This document shows, in pieces, positions 9,260 through 19,015 of a DNA stretch of 40,927 bases. The stretch is from JBKJUK01 sp046590705. Lineage in GTDB: Bacteria; Acidobacteriota; Thermoanaerobaculia; Gp7-AA8. Both the position numbers and the translations under genes were made by a program. Location: NCBI GenBank assembly GCA_046590705.1, contig JBKJUK010000261.1, positions 1 through 40,927 of the forward strand, written 5' to 3'. Within the stretch, counting starts at the first letter, position 1, and every line of letters starts with the position of its first letter. The notes beneath the pieces are model-generated. The model made no database searches, was not told the origin of the DNA, and saw nothing but the letters and a program-made list of their open reading frames with translations.

Positions 9260-9718
9260 ATGAGAGCCTCGGGGAATCTGTCTCTACTCGCAGCCGGAAT
9301 CGGCAGTGCCCTGTTGGCGCTGCTGCACGCCGTAATCATTGCGATCGGGCCCTCTGGATACCGATACTTCGGCGCCGGAGATCTGGCGCCGCTCGCTGAG
9401 AGCGGCTCCCCCATACCTGCACTCATTACCAGCGGCCTGATACTTATTTTCGGGGTCTGGGCACTCTGGGCATTTTCTGGAGCTGGCCTCATCCGGCGAC
9501 TTCCACTGCTCCGAACCGGGCTCACCACGATCGGGATCATTTACACACTTCGTGGTGCGATGCTTTTCCCAGAACTCTTGCTCGTGGCACGAGGAAACCA
9601 TCCCGCTCCGAGGATGGCGATCTTTTCGGCGGTATCACTGCTCATCGGAATCTGTTACCTGGTCGGCAGTTTCAGGTTGATAGCTCACATGAGAGGGGAG
9701 AACGTTTCAACTCCCTGA
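9260..9718 (+). CDS. Hypothetical small membrane protein with four TM segments
   Basis: Not recognised. From ATG 9260 the protein is 152 aa with four hydrophobic segments at roughly 6-28, 47-70, 78-100 and 115-140. The loop after the first contains YRYFGAGDLAPLAESGS, and an RGAMLFPELLL segment lies in the third. The reading frame can be extended to TTG 9239 but ATG 9260 gives a more normal N-terminus. It is 79 bases behind the receptor gene and converges on the H-NOX gene with a gap of only 17 bases. No motif gives a function. Confidence 0.65.
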   Translation: MRASGNLSLLAAGIGSALLALLHAVIIAIGPSGYRYFGAGDLAPLAESGSPIPALITSGLILIFGVWALWAFSGAGLIRRLPLLRTGLTTIGIIYTLRGAMLFPELLLVARGNHPAPRMAIFSAVSLLIGICYLVGSFRLIAHMRGENVSTP

Positions 9719-9735
9719 TGTAGTGTGAAGGACTG

Positions 9736-10299
9736 TCAAGCGCTGGCCTCGATGGCATCGGTCACCCTGGTTACGACCATCACGCATGCCGCAGCCCTTT
9801 TGTGCATACAACTTTTCTCGTCAATGATGATCACCTCATCGAAATGCACCGCCATTCCCCTCATGATGCCCTTGGCAACCTGGCAAAGACGCCGCGGCGA
9901 GTTGTAGGTGACCGTCACCTCCTCGGTCCCGGTCCGGACCGCGCTGAGATACGGCGGCGTTGCCTCGGAGTGCTGCATTCTCACGACTTTATGAATTGTG
10001 TTCTCAGTGTTCTCGATGGTCTCGAGTGTGCGCCAGTGGGGTTCGACAAGGCCCTTGTACATTCCGAGCAGATCAGGCGCGATGAATTCGCCGAAGTTCC
10101 CGAGAATGACTCCGACTGCAAGCCCCGTTTTTTTCGAGGCGGCGGTCACGATGTCGACGACCTCCTCATCGGGATAGGCCTGAATCGCGAGATACATCCG
10201 CGGCCCCAGGCCGGCAGTTTCAAGCAGCTCTGACCACACGCCGGATCCCAACTTCGCATCGACGTACTTTTTCAGTTCGGCAAAGATTATCCCGTGCAT
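9736..10299 (-). CDS. Stand-alone H-NOX haem nitric-oxide-sensing protein
   Basis: A full-length (187 aa) H-NOX domain with no attached output domain. It starts MHGIIFAELKKYV, as H-NOX proteins do. The expected proximal haem ligand is His103 (TIHKVVRMQ), followed by EATPP and the haem-propionate motif Tyr132-x-Ser134-x-Arg136. By alignment from memory the distal Tyr that allows oxygen binding in Thermoanaerobacter H-NOX is Val141 here, so NO rather than oxygen is the likely ligand. Cys139, Cys164 and Cys172 stand where zinc-binding cysteines are found in Vibrio/Shewanella H-NOX. Start ATG 10299 has a TGAGGA ribosome site; the upstream extension of the frame runs into a repeat. No kinase or cyclase partner is adjacent. 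Confidence 0.88.
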   Translation of the reverse strand: MHGIIFAELKKYVDAKLGSGVWSELLETAGLGPRMYLAIQAYPDEEVVDIVTAASKKTGLAVGVILGNFGEFIAPDLLGMYKGLVEPHWRTLETIENTENTIHKVVRMQHSEATPPYLSAVRTGTEEVTVTYNSPRRLCQVAKGIMRGMAVHFDEVIIIDEKSCMHKRAAACVMVVTRVTDAIEASA

Positions 10300-10367
10300 G
10301 GTTTCGTCCTCAACAGAGAGAATACATCGGCCGTGACCGACCGCGACGCGCATCTTGATGGAGGTGC

Positions 10368-10482
10368 GTAGGGACGCGCAGCATCGCGTCCGCAACTCTT
10401 CGTGCGACAGCGCAAATCGTCAGCATTGCGCCGACAGCGCGACGTGCCACCAGGTATCGGACGCGCTGCTGCGCGTCCCTAC
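10368..10482. repeat. Inverted-repeat element E between H-NOX and cinA
   Basis: The left arm GTAGGGACGCGCAGCA begins at 10368 and the right arm TGCTGCGCGTCCCTAC ends at 10482. With the adjoining CGCGTCCG/CGGACGCG the arms are about 25 bases each, around a loop of about 65 bases. It sits upstream of the H-NOX start and downstream of the cinA stop, so it may affect both, for example as a terminator for cinA or as a folded 5' leader for H-NOX. Its sequence differs from the GTCATTCCGA family. Confidence 0.65.
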
Positions 10483-10511
10483 ACGAAATCGGTGTTAGCC
10501 GAATTACGTAT

Positions 10512-11750
10512 TCAACTACGCAACATTGCCAGCCGCAGCATGTCGAGTGCCGTCTGCGTGGCCTGGCGTTTGATCATGGCGCGCGTACCGTGAAAGAACG
10601 ACTTCCGATGAATGACACCATTCTCATGAGCAACAGCGAGATGCACCGTCCCTACGGGTTTGATTTCTGAGCCACCACCCGGTCCGGCGATGCCTGTGAT
10701 AGCCACTCCATAGCTGCTGCTGAATCTGGCTCGCACACCCATGGCCATGGATGTGGCGACTTCTTCCGAAACTTCCCCATGGTCGCGCATGAGTACCGGA
10801 TCCACGCTCAACAGCGAATTCTTCGCTTCACCGCTGTAGGTTACGACCCCGCCTACAAACCAGGCCGAACTACCCGGCACGTCGGTGATACGTGACCCTA
10901 ACAGTCCGCCGGTGCATGATTCAGCGGTCGCGACAGTGGCTCTGTGATCCAGCAACAGGTGGCCGGTGACATCCTCGAGAGAACGTTCGCCAACCGTGAA
11001 AAGCCTCTCGCCGAAGATCTGTTCGAGTTCGGCCTGCATACCGTCGAGCTTCAACGCTGCTGCACCCGCCTCGCCATCGGCGAGCAGATGAAGCTGAATC
11101 TCTCCCGCGGATGCCAGAATCGTGACTGGATCATTCGAATGCGTAGCGTAAAACTCGCGCAGCCGTTCTTCGACAGCCGATTCGCTCATTCCGGCGATCT
11201 TCAGCGTCCGGCGGCTCCGCGAAACCCCACCACGCTTCTCCCGCAACCACGGTTCGAAATCTGATGCGAGCATTCCTTCGAGCTCGAAAGGGACGCCCGG
11301 AAAAATCCAGACACTCTGGCGATTGTTCACAACCACATGAAAGCCAGGCGCAGTGCCGCGTGGATTGGCGAGTGTCTGCTGCTCATTGAAGACCATGGCC
11401 TGCTTGTTGTTTGACGCAGGCATCACCAGCCCCCGCGACGCGAATCGCGCGCGAATTTTCTCGATGATTTCCTCATCGACACTCACGGAGAGTTCCAGAG
11501 CTTTTGCTACAGCTTCCTTGGTGAGGTCGTCCTCGGTCGGCCCGAGCCCGCCGGTGATCATGACCAGTTCACAGGTGCGCAGATCGGAAAGCAGCTGCGC
11601 GGCGATGTCGTCACGGGAATCGCCTACCACGGATTTACGCCGCACTCCGACGCCGAAGCGTTCGAGAATTGCGGTGATCTTGAGTGAGTTCGTGTCCAGG
11701 CGCGTGGTTCCGAGAAGTTCTGATCCTACGGCGATGATGGATGCTTGCAT
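10512..11750 (-). CDS. cinA: CinA family protein (NMN deamidase / ADP-ribose pyrophosphatase type)
   Basis: Two-domain protein of pyridine nucleotide salvage. The N-terminal MoCF-like (COG1058) domain starts with MQASIIAVGSELLGTTRLDTNS and contains MITGGLGPTEDDLTKEA and the FPGVP loop. The C-terminal PncC-type nicotinamide-mononucleotide deamidase domain shows VATAESCTGGLLGSRITDV and VTYSGEAKNSLL, then GIAGPGGGSEIKPVGTV. Length 412 aa is normal. It is transcribed in the same direction as the ABC-F gene upstream, with a strong hairpin repeat between the two. Confidence 0.94.
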   Translation of the reverse strand: MQASIIAVGSELLGTTRLDTNSLKITAILERFGVGVRRKSVVGDSRDDIAAQLLSDLRTCELVMITGGLGPTEDDLTKEAVAKALELSVSVDEEIIEKIRARFASRGLVMPASNNKQAMVFNEQQTLANPRGTAPGFHVVVNNRQSVWIFPGVPFELEGMLASDFEPWLREKRGGVSRSRRTLKIAGMSESAVEERLREFYATHSNDPVTILASAGEIQLHLLADGEAGAAALKLDGMQAELEQIFGERLFTVGERSLEDVTGHLLLDHRATVATAESCTGGLLGSRITDVPGSSAWFVGGVVTYSGEAKNSLLSVDPVLMRDHGEVSEEVATSMAMGVRARFSSSYGVAITGIAGPGGGSEIKPVGTVHLAVAHENGVIHRKSFFHGTRAMIKRQATQTALDMLRLAMLRS

Positions 11751-11819
11751 GCGGGGATTGTAATGGAGCGGGCCGGAGGCCGGAGTCGGGGGGCCGGGGT
11801 AGAAGCGGGCCGATAGCTT

Positions 11820-13754
<1,935 letters not shown>

Positions 13755-13831
13755 AGTCAGCCGGGATTTCGATCAGGTGGTAGTCAGTGGGATAGCTGCG
13801 GGCGGTCAGAGTGCGTCGGACATCTTAACGC

Positions 13832-14159
13832 GGGGGCTGATGAACGCAGAACTCAGAACGCAGAACGATGAAGTAAGAAAGGTAACACTGCCGGTACGAA
13901 TTCGCTCGCTCGGGACGAACGTCATTCCGATGAGCACGGGTGAATTCTGCGAGCTTGCGCGCTGAGTAGTGCGAAGAGGAATCTCCGTTCCGCGCCGCGA
14001 GGGTCGGGGCGATTTAACGCAGCTGAGCGGACCGGAGATTCCTCTTCGCACCCAATGCTGCGTGGGAATGGTCATCACGCGGCTCATCGGAATGACGAGA
14101 ACCCTGTTGGTTGATTTTTTTCTTACTTCATCGTTCTGCGTTCTGCGTTCATCAGCCCC
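13832..14159. repeat. Outer inverted repeat D enclosing element C
   Basis: Left arm 13832-13880 and right arm 14117-14159 are inverted copies: GGGGCTGATGAACGCAGAAC at the outer end and CGATGAAGTAAGAAA at the inner end of the left arm. The left arm carries a short extra unit (an additional CAGAAC-type repeat). The arms contain tandem copies of a GAACGCA unit. This fills most of the gap between the ABC-F start and the pdxJ stop, and the pdxJ TGA (14152-14154) is part of the right arm's GGGGCTGA. No gene is seen in this gap. Confidence 0.75.
13921..14096. repeat. Nested inverted-repeat element C (GTCATTCCGA family)
   Basis: Ends are GTCATTCCGATGAGC at 13921-13935 and GCTCATCGGAATGAC at 14082-14096, a perfect 15-base inverted pair. 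An inner perfect 19-base pair is GTGCGAAGAGGAATCTCCG at 13969-13987 and its complement at 14033-14051. It shares the terminal GTCATTCCGA and inner GAGGAATCT words with element A and lies wholly inside outer repeat D, which suggests one element entered another. Confidence 0.8.
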
Positions 14160-14871
14160 GGCGCATCAGAGCGATCATCTCCCGCACGGCCCGCTCGAGA
14201 CCAACCAGGGCCGCTCTCGCTACGATGGAGTGGCCGATGTTCAGTTCTTCGATGGCTTCGATGCGGGCGATGCCGTCGATGTTGCGGTAGGTCAGACCGT
14301 GCCCTGCGAACACGGAGAGTCCCCGCTCGCGCGCGTCGGAGGCCACCGCCGCAACGATTTCAAGTTGACGCGCACCCGCGTCTGCGCTCCTCCACTCATT
14401 CGCGAAACGTCCCGTGTTGATCTCGATCCGAGGCGCTCCTGCCTCGATGGAGGCGTCTACCTGCGCACGGTCAGGATCGATGAACAGCGAAACGTCCATG
14501 CCTTTTCCGAGCAGCCTCCGCGTGGCCTCACGAATCTGATCGATTCGCCCGGCTACATCAAGACCGCCTTCTGTGGTCAGCTCGAACGGCTTCTCAGGAA
14601 CCAGAGTCACTCGTCGCGGGCTGATCCGCTCCACCACAGTCAGCATTTCCTCGGTGGCTGCCATCTCGACATTCAGATACGTCGAGACCGTTCGCTGCAG
14701 AATCTCCACGTCCCGGTCCTGGATATGACGGCGGTCCGATCGGAGGTGCACAGTGATTCCCTCGGCGCCAGCGAGTTCGCAGATGGCAGCAGCAGTGACG
14801 GGATCAGGTTCGTCGGCCTTACGGGCCTCACGAATTGTGGCGATGTGGTCGATGTTTACGGCCAGTCTCAT
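14152..14871 (-). CDS. pdxJ: Pyridoxine 5'-phosphate synthase PdxJ
   Basis: Joins 1-deoxyxylulose 5-phosphate and 3-amino-2-oxopropyl phosphate to make the B6 ring. The TIM-barrel landmarks are clear: RLAVNIDHIATIREAR at the N-terminus, HLRSDRRHIQDRDV, the catalytic glutamate region EGLDVAG/ KGMDVSLFIDP, GHGLTYRN, and ELNIGHSIVARA at the C-terminal phosphate site. Start ATG 14871 gives 239 aa, the normal size; the frame extends to 14964 but that part overlaps tgpA and is not PdxJ-like. It lies 37 bases behind tgpA, so it is probably co-transcribed. Its stop codon lies in repeat D. Confidence 0.94.
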   Translation of the reverse strand: MRLAVNIDHIATIREARKADEPDPVTAAAICELAGAEGITVHLRSDRRHIQDRDVEILQRTVSTYLNVEMAATEEMLTVVERISPRRVTLVPEKPFELTTEGGLDVAGRIDQIREATRRLLGKGMDVSLFIDPDRAQVDASIEAGAPRIEINTGRFANEWRSADAGARQLEIVAAVASDARERGLSVFAGHGLTYRNIDGIARIEAIEELNIGHSIVARAALVGLERAVREMIALMRRG

Positions 14872-14908
14872 GGTCGACAGATTATCAGAGCGGGCCGCGC
14901 CATTGCTG

Positions 14909-16876
14909 CTAGCGTTTGGCGATCTGCTCTCGAAGCTGACGCAGTGCCACACGTGCGCTGGCATCGTCGATCCTCGTGCGGCCGAAAAGATTCTGCTGGT
15001 AGGTGTCGACGACTCGAGCGCTCAGATGGGCAAGATCGGGTCTGAACAGGGCCAATTGCGCCTGCAGCTCCTGAGCGGTCATGGACGGCGGAATCGCGAG
15101 GCCGCTCGGTCGCAGGGCTGCGATCAGTTCATCGAGCAGATTGCGTGACCGGCGCCGTCGAAACCGCATCAACAGCAGGACTGCGCCGACAACGGCGAAG
15201 AGCACAGGAAGAAAAATCAACTGCCGGATGAGGTCTTCTATCGCGGAACGCGCCAGGGAAAAGAGACGAACTGCTCCCTGAATGAGTCCGGTGAAAACGT
15301 CTAACTGATCGCCCAGACCGAAGGTGAGAATGTAGCGATCCCAGAAGTAATTGAGCGAGTCTCCGATGGCCGCGGCGTATACCCCCAGCAGTCCTTCCTT
15401 CGAATTACCGGGCCGCAGCGCCGGCGGTGTCGGATCATAAGTCACCCATCGGTCGTTCTCGAGGACTTCGACCCAGGCATGGCCGTCCCTCTTACGGACC
15501 AGAAAATATCCGGTGAGAGGATTGAATTCACCGCCGTAGAAACCACCGACGATCCGCGCGCGAATGTTCACGGAACTGAGCAGTGTGACCATTCCTGCGG
15601 CGAAGTATTCGCAATGCCCTTTCTTCTGGCGCAGCAGAAAATCTTCGACTGTCATCGGCCCCCCAAGGTTGGCGGGGTTGGCGAAGTAGGTGTAGTTGCC
15701 GGTCAAATGCGCTTCGATTCTTTTCGCTGCTGACTGAATGCTGCGAGCTGGTCCGACCACTGAGCGTGCCAATGCCGCAATCTCGGGAGCCGGGACGTAG
15801 CCGACGGGGATTTCACGCTCATCTCGCTGTGGTGCGCGCGTTCCGACCTGGGCCTGGTAAAGCACCACCCCACGCGAGGTCGCGAAGGTGACGTAGGCCG
15901 CGCTCTTCGGCCCGCGCACCAGTTGCGAAACTCCCTGCACGGTCTGCGTGCCGACCGGCAGATAAATCTGCCGATCTGGAGAAAGCCGCTGCTGCACTGT
16001 GATCTGACGCGAGAAGCCTTCGACGCGTCCGATCGGAAAGATGCCGGATCGAGCCGGTATGGCCTCGCGTCTCACTGTACGCGCGCTGACCCAGCGCTTG
16101 TCCTCGAAGCGGTCATATACCACCGCACGCAGACGCAGAGGGGCCAGTACAGCCACCGCATCCCTGGGCATCCAGATGCGCGCTACCACTTCCGGATCGA
16201 GCGAGATCGATCGCGCCTGCGAGAAGTCGAGCGAATCGGAAATGCCTGTACTCGAACCAGTCATCGCAGCGCCGAATCCACGCACCACCGGTGAACGCAG
16301 ACGTGGAAGCAACGGAAACAGCATCACCGCAAATATCGCCGTCGGTATGAGGTACGCCGCTGCAGCCCTGGCCGTTGGCGCCTCGGCCGTGAGCGGCAGG
16401 GCCACATCACGCGAAGTCTGTTGTCTGCTCAGATGCATCAGCTGACGAAAACTCAGCACCGTGAAGAGAATGACGAAGAGCAGCACCGACGGATGGGTCG
16501 ACGTCGCCAGACTGGTAAGGAAAAGAAGAAAGGAGACCAGGAAGCGCTGCAGCGCGTTCTGCTCCCACGCCTTTTCGAAAGCCTGATAACCGGCGATGAA
16601 GAAGAGCAGGTGAATCGAGGCACCGATCAGACTTCGAGTCAGCACCGCTGCGTCAATCGGGAAGAAAAGGAGAAATAGAATTCCCGCGCCATGCAGCAAT
16701 CGCGGCGGGACATCGATCCGTCTGTGACGAAAGTAAATCGACAGGCATGAAGCTGCGAGGGCCAGTTGATAGATTGCCACCGCGACTGGCGAAACGACCG
16801 CCGTCAGATACAACGGCGCGCCAGCGAGCAACGCCAGCAGAAGCGCCTCCAGTTCTCGTTTGAGTTCCAGAGTCAT
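14909..16876 (-). CDS. Transglutaminase-like membrane protein (TgpA type)
   Basis: A 655-residue inner-membrane protein with a transglutaminase fold domain in the periplasm. About six hydrophobic segments occupy residues 8-200, and one more follows near 555-575. The cysteine protease-like triad is visible as Cys422 (KKGHCEYFAAG), His466 (RDGHAWVEV) and Asp481 (TYDPTPP). The N-terminal part fits DUF3488. Genes of this type nearly always follow moxR and a DUF58 gene, as here; its start overlaps the DUF58 stop in an ATGA at 16873-16876. The role of such sets is often tied to envelope protein handling, but the substrate is not known. Confidence 0.9.
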   Translation of the reverse strand: MTLELKRELEALLLALLAGAPLYLTAVVSPVAVAIYQLALAASCLSIYFRHRRIDVPPRLLHGAGILFLLFFPIDAAVLTRSLIGASIHLLFFIAGYQAFEKAWEQNALQRFLVSFLLFLTSLATSTHPSVLLFVILFTVLSFRQLMHLSRQQTSRDVALPLTAEAPTARAAAAYLIPTAIFAVMLFPLLPRLRSPVVRGFGAAMTGSSTGISDSLDFSQARSISLDPEVVARIWMPRDAVAVLAPLRLRAVVYDRFEDKRWVSARTVRREAIPARSGIFPIGRVEGFSRQITVQQRLSPDRQIYLPVGTQTVQGVSQLVRGPKSAAYVTFATSRGVVLYQAQVGTRAPQRDEREIPVGYVPAPEIAALARSVVGPARSIQSAAKRIEAHLTGNYTYFANPANLGGPMTVEDFLLRQKKGHCEYFAAGMVTLLSSVNIRARIVGGFYGGEFNPLTGYFLVRKRDGHAWVEVLENDRWVTYDPTPPALRPGNSKEGLLGVYAAAIGDSLNYFWDRYILTFGLGDQLDVFTGLIQGAVRLFSLARSAIEDLIRQLIFLPVLFAVVGAVLLLMRFRRRRSRNLLDELIAALRPSGLAIPPSMTAQELQAQLALFRPDLAHLSARVVDTYQQNLFGRTRIDDASARVALRQLREQIAKR

Positions 16877-17850
16877 CGATCTCTCAAGGTAAAGATCATG
16901 GCCTCGGTTTCGTCGGGAAGAGCGCCTCTCTCCGGCGTGGACTCCAGCAGCGCCATGGTCTCGAACAAGGCCCGCGCATTCTGTTCGCTGTGACCGCTGA
17001 GTGTCAGACCGCCGGCCGTGATGGTCACCTGCGCTCCGTCCCGAAGCAGATCGCGAATCAGCGTAGTCGCCGCGGAGATCATGTCCTCGAAATCCTGCTC
17101 TTTCCGATTCGCCGGAAGGTGCGCGTCAATGAAGAGATACACGGCGCGGTCGATCTCCGCTTCCGATTCTTTCAGAATCCAGCGTCCGAGGCTCGCAGAT
17201 TTCTTCCAGTGAATCTGCCGCACAGAGTCGCCTCGCACATACTCTCGGAAACCATAAAGTTCCGCACCGAGGCCCATCCGGTTCGACTGCGCGGCGTCTC
17301 CCGGTTCGGGCGCCCTGGCATCTGCGCCAGGTAGACCTTCGACGAGTTTCGGATAGACGACCAGGTCGCTCGAAATCTTCACTCTGCGCTTCTTGAGGAA
17401 CAGCGCAAATGGGTATCGGGTGTACAGATCGAGTTGCCTGAGTTCAGCGCGCCCTCTTCTGGCGAAACTGAACGTCACGGGGATGGAGGTCTCACTCCTT
17501 CGATTCAGGATGGCCAGAAGCGAAGGTCTGGACACTTCGCCGGAAGTGACCACCACATCACGCACATTCCATAGACGCGAGTCGTTGCTAATCTGCAGCA
17601 CTCCAGCGACGGGCTTCCCTGCCCAGGCCTGATCGATATGGCTCACCTCGACTTTGAGATGACGCAACCCGCCTTTCGAAGCGACTCCGGAAATGAGCAA
17701 CGCTCCAAGCATGAACGCCAGGCCGATGTAGAGAGAGTTGTTCCCGGTGTTGAGCGCAGCGAAGGCAATGAGAAACGTGAAGGCCAGGTAGCCGGCGCCA
17801 ATTCTCGTGAGACGCACCACACCGTTGAAACGAAAGTCGCTGCGCGACAT
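16873..17850 (-). CDS. DUF58 domain-containing protein
   Basis: 325 aa with two N-terminal hydrophobic segments (about 18-36 and 41-57) and a soluble vWA-like DUF58 region. The diagnostic stretch is GFREYVRGDSVRQIHWKKSA at about 200-219, just after GAELY, and it is followed by a KESEAEIDRAVYLFIDA strand typical of the vWA-like fold. It probably works as the partner of the MoxR ATPase and the TgpA-like protein. It starts 3 bases after the moxR stop and overlaps tgpA by 4 bases, so the three are tightly coupled. Confidence 0.9.
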   Translation of the reverse strand: MSRSDFRFNGVVRLTRIGAGYLAFTFLIAFAALNTGNNSLYIGLAFMLGALLISGVASKGGLRHLKVEVSHIDQAWAGKPVAGVLQISNDSRLWNVRDVVVTSGEVSRPSLLAILNRRSETSIPVTFSFARRGRAELRQLDLYTRYPFALFLKKRRVKISSDLVVYPKLVEGLPGADARAPEPGDAAQSNRMGLGAELYGFREYVRGDSVRQIHWKKSASLGRWILKESEAEIDRAVYLFIDAHLPANRKEQDFEDMISAATTLIRDLLRDGAQVTITAGGLTLSGHSEQNARALFETMALLESTPERGALPDETEAMIFTLRDR

Positions 17851-17853
17851 CGA

Positions 17854-18819
17854 TTACCGCGGGACGGCGGTCCCCGCCAGAATCCGTTCAATCACGCGAG
17901 TTTCCGGGGCAAAGTCGCCGCGGGCCGTGCGGCGGTCATGCAACACGATGCGATGTGAAAGCAGCGGAACCGCCAGCCGCTTCACGTCGTCGGGCAGTAC
18001 GAACTCGCGTCCGTGCACGACCGCGAAGGCCTGCGCTGCGCGCTGAAATGCGAGAATGCCGCGCGTGGAAACGCCCAGAGTAATTTCGGGATGATTCCGG
18101 GTTGTGTGAACGATCTGCAGGATGTAGTCGAGGATGGCGTCGCTCACGTGAATCTGCGGGATGAGTTGCTGCAGGCTGACCAGCTCTTCGCGGTCGAGTA
18201 CGGGCTGCAGTTGCGCCAGCGCATCGTGGGCACCGCCGGCACGCAGTAGCGCGCGCTCGAACGCTGGTGCGGGGTAGCCGAGGGTTAGCTTCATCAGGAA
18301 GCGGTCCATCTGCGACTCGGGGAGCTGGTAAGTACCGACGTGTTCGATCGGATTCTGCGTAGCGATGACCAGGAAAGGAGCAGGCAGCGTGTACTGCCTT
18401 TTCTCGACGGTCACGGTCCGCTCGTTCATGGCCTCGAGCAGCGCTGACTGAGAGCGCGGGGTCGATCGGTTGATCTCGTCAGCCAGAAGTACATTGGTGA
18501 ACACCGGGCCAGGGATGAACTCGAACTCCTGCCGCTCCTGGTTGAAAATGGTCACCCCGACGATATCGGCGGGCTGCAGATCGCTGGTGAACTGAATGCG
18601 CTGAAAGTCTACCGAGACCGAGCGCGCCAGGGCCTGTGCGAGGGTGGTCTTCCCCACTCCGGGAACATCTTCGAGCAGGATGTGCCCATCGGCCAGCATG
18701 GCCGCAACGGCGAAGCGGATCACGTCCGACTTGCCCTGGATCACGCGCTCGACGTTTTCCTGAAGCGCCGCGACTTTACGCAGTGACGTATCCGATGGTG
18801 CGTGATTCGCGACGGTCAT
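17854..18819 (-). CDS. MoxR family AAA+ ATPase
   Basis: ATP-driven chaperone-like protein. Counted from ATG 18819, Walker A GVGKT lies at 54-58 (LLEDVPGVGKTTLAQALA), Walker B is in NVLLADEINRSTPRSQSALL, and sensor-1 is VIATQNPIEHVGTYQLPESQ. These are all characteristic of MoxR. The frame extends to ATG 18840, but 18819 has an AGCAGG purine tract about 9 bases upstream and gives the more usual N-terminus; the two cannot be separated from sequence alone. It is the first gene of the moxR-DUF58-tgpA-pdxJ operon. Confidence 0.92.
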   Translation of the reverse strand: MTVANHAPSDTSLRKVAALQENVERVIQGKSDVIRFAVAAMLADGHILLEDVPGVGKTTLAQALARSVSVDFQRIQFTSDLQPADIVGVTIFNQERQEFEFIPGPVFTNVLLADEINRSTPRSQSALLEAMNERTVTVEKRQYTLPAPFLVIATQNPIEHVGTYQLPESQMDRFLMKLTLGYPAPAFERALLRAGGAHDALAQLQPVLDREELVSLQQLIPQIHVSDAILDYILQIVHTTRNHPEITLGVSTRGILAFQRAAQAFAVVHGREFVLPDDVKRLAVPLLSHRIVLHDRRTARGDFAPETRVIERILAGTAVPR

Positions 18820-18867
18820 TTGTTCATACCTGCTACGCATTGCGTCGGGTCATGGATGGCTTGTGTA

Positions 18868-19010
18868 GCAGTAGTCAGCAGCCAGGAGCCAGTAACCAGT
18901 AGGGAAACGAACCAGTGAAAGCAGGTAGTCGCTCCCCAGTCGCGCCTGCAGCAATGCACGACGCGCTGTTACAGGAGAGCTACCGTTTACTGGCTACTGG
19001 CTACCGATTT
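18868..19010. repeat. Inverted-repeat element G between moxR and ETF-QO
   Basis: The left arm contains GGAGCCAGTAACCAGTAGGG (18885-18904) and the right arm TTTACTGGCTACTGGCTACC (about 18987-19005), inverted copies with a few mismatches, around a spacer of about 80 bases. Both arms are built from short CCAGTA/TACTGG units. It fills the gap between the start of moxR and the stop of ETF-QO, both on the minus strand, so the moxR promoter must lie in or beside it. Confidence 0.6.
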
Positions 19011-19015
19011 ACCCG

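Noticed and set aside
13832..14159. CRISPR array
   Set aside because: The repeated words are inverted and of unequal length, with no regular direct repeat-spacer pattern and no cas gene in the window.
13969..15045. 358-residue open frame on the plus strand
   Set aside because: It is antisense to pdxJ and the end of tgpA and begins inside the nested repeat; the translation is low-complexity and Arg/His/Asp rich, as GC-rich shadows are.
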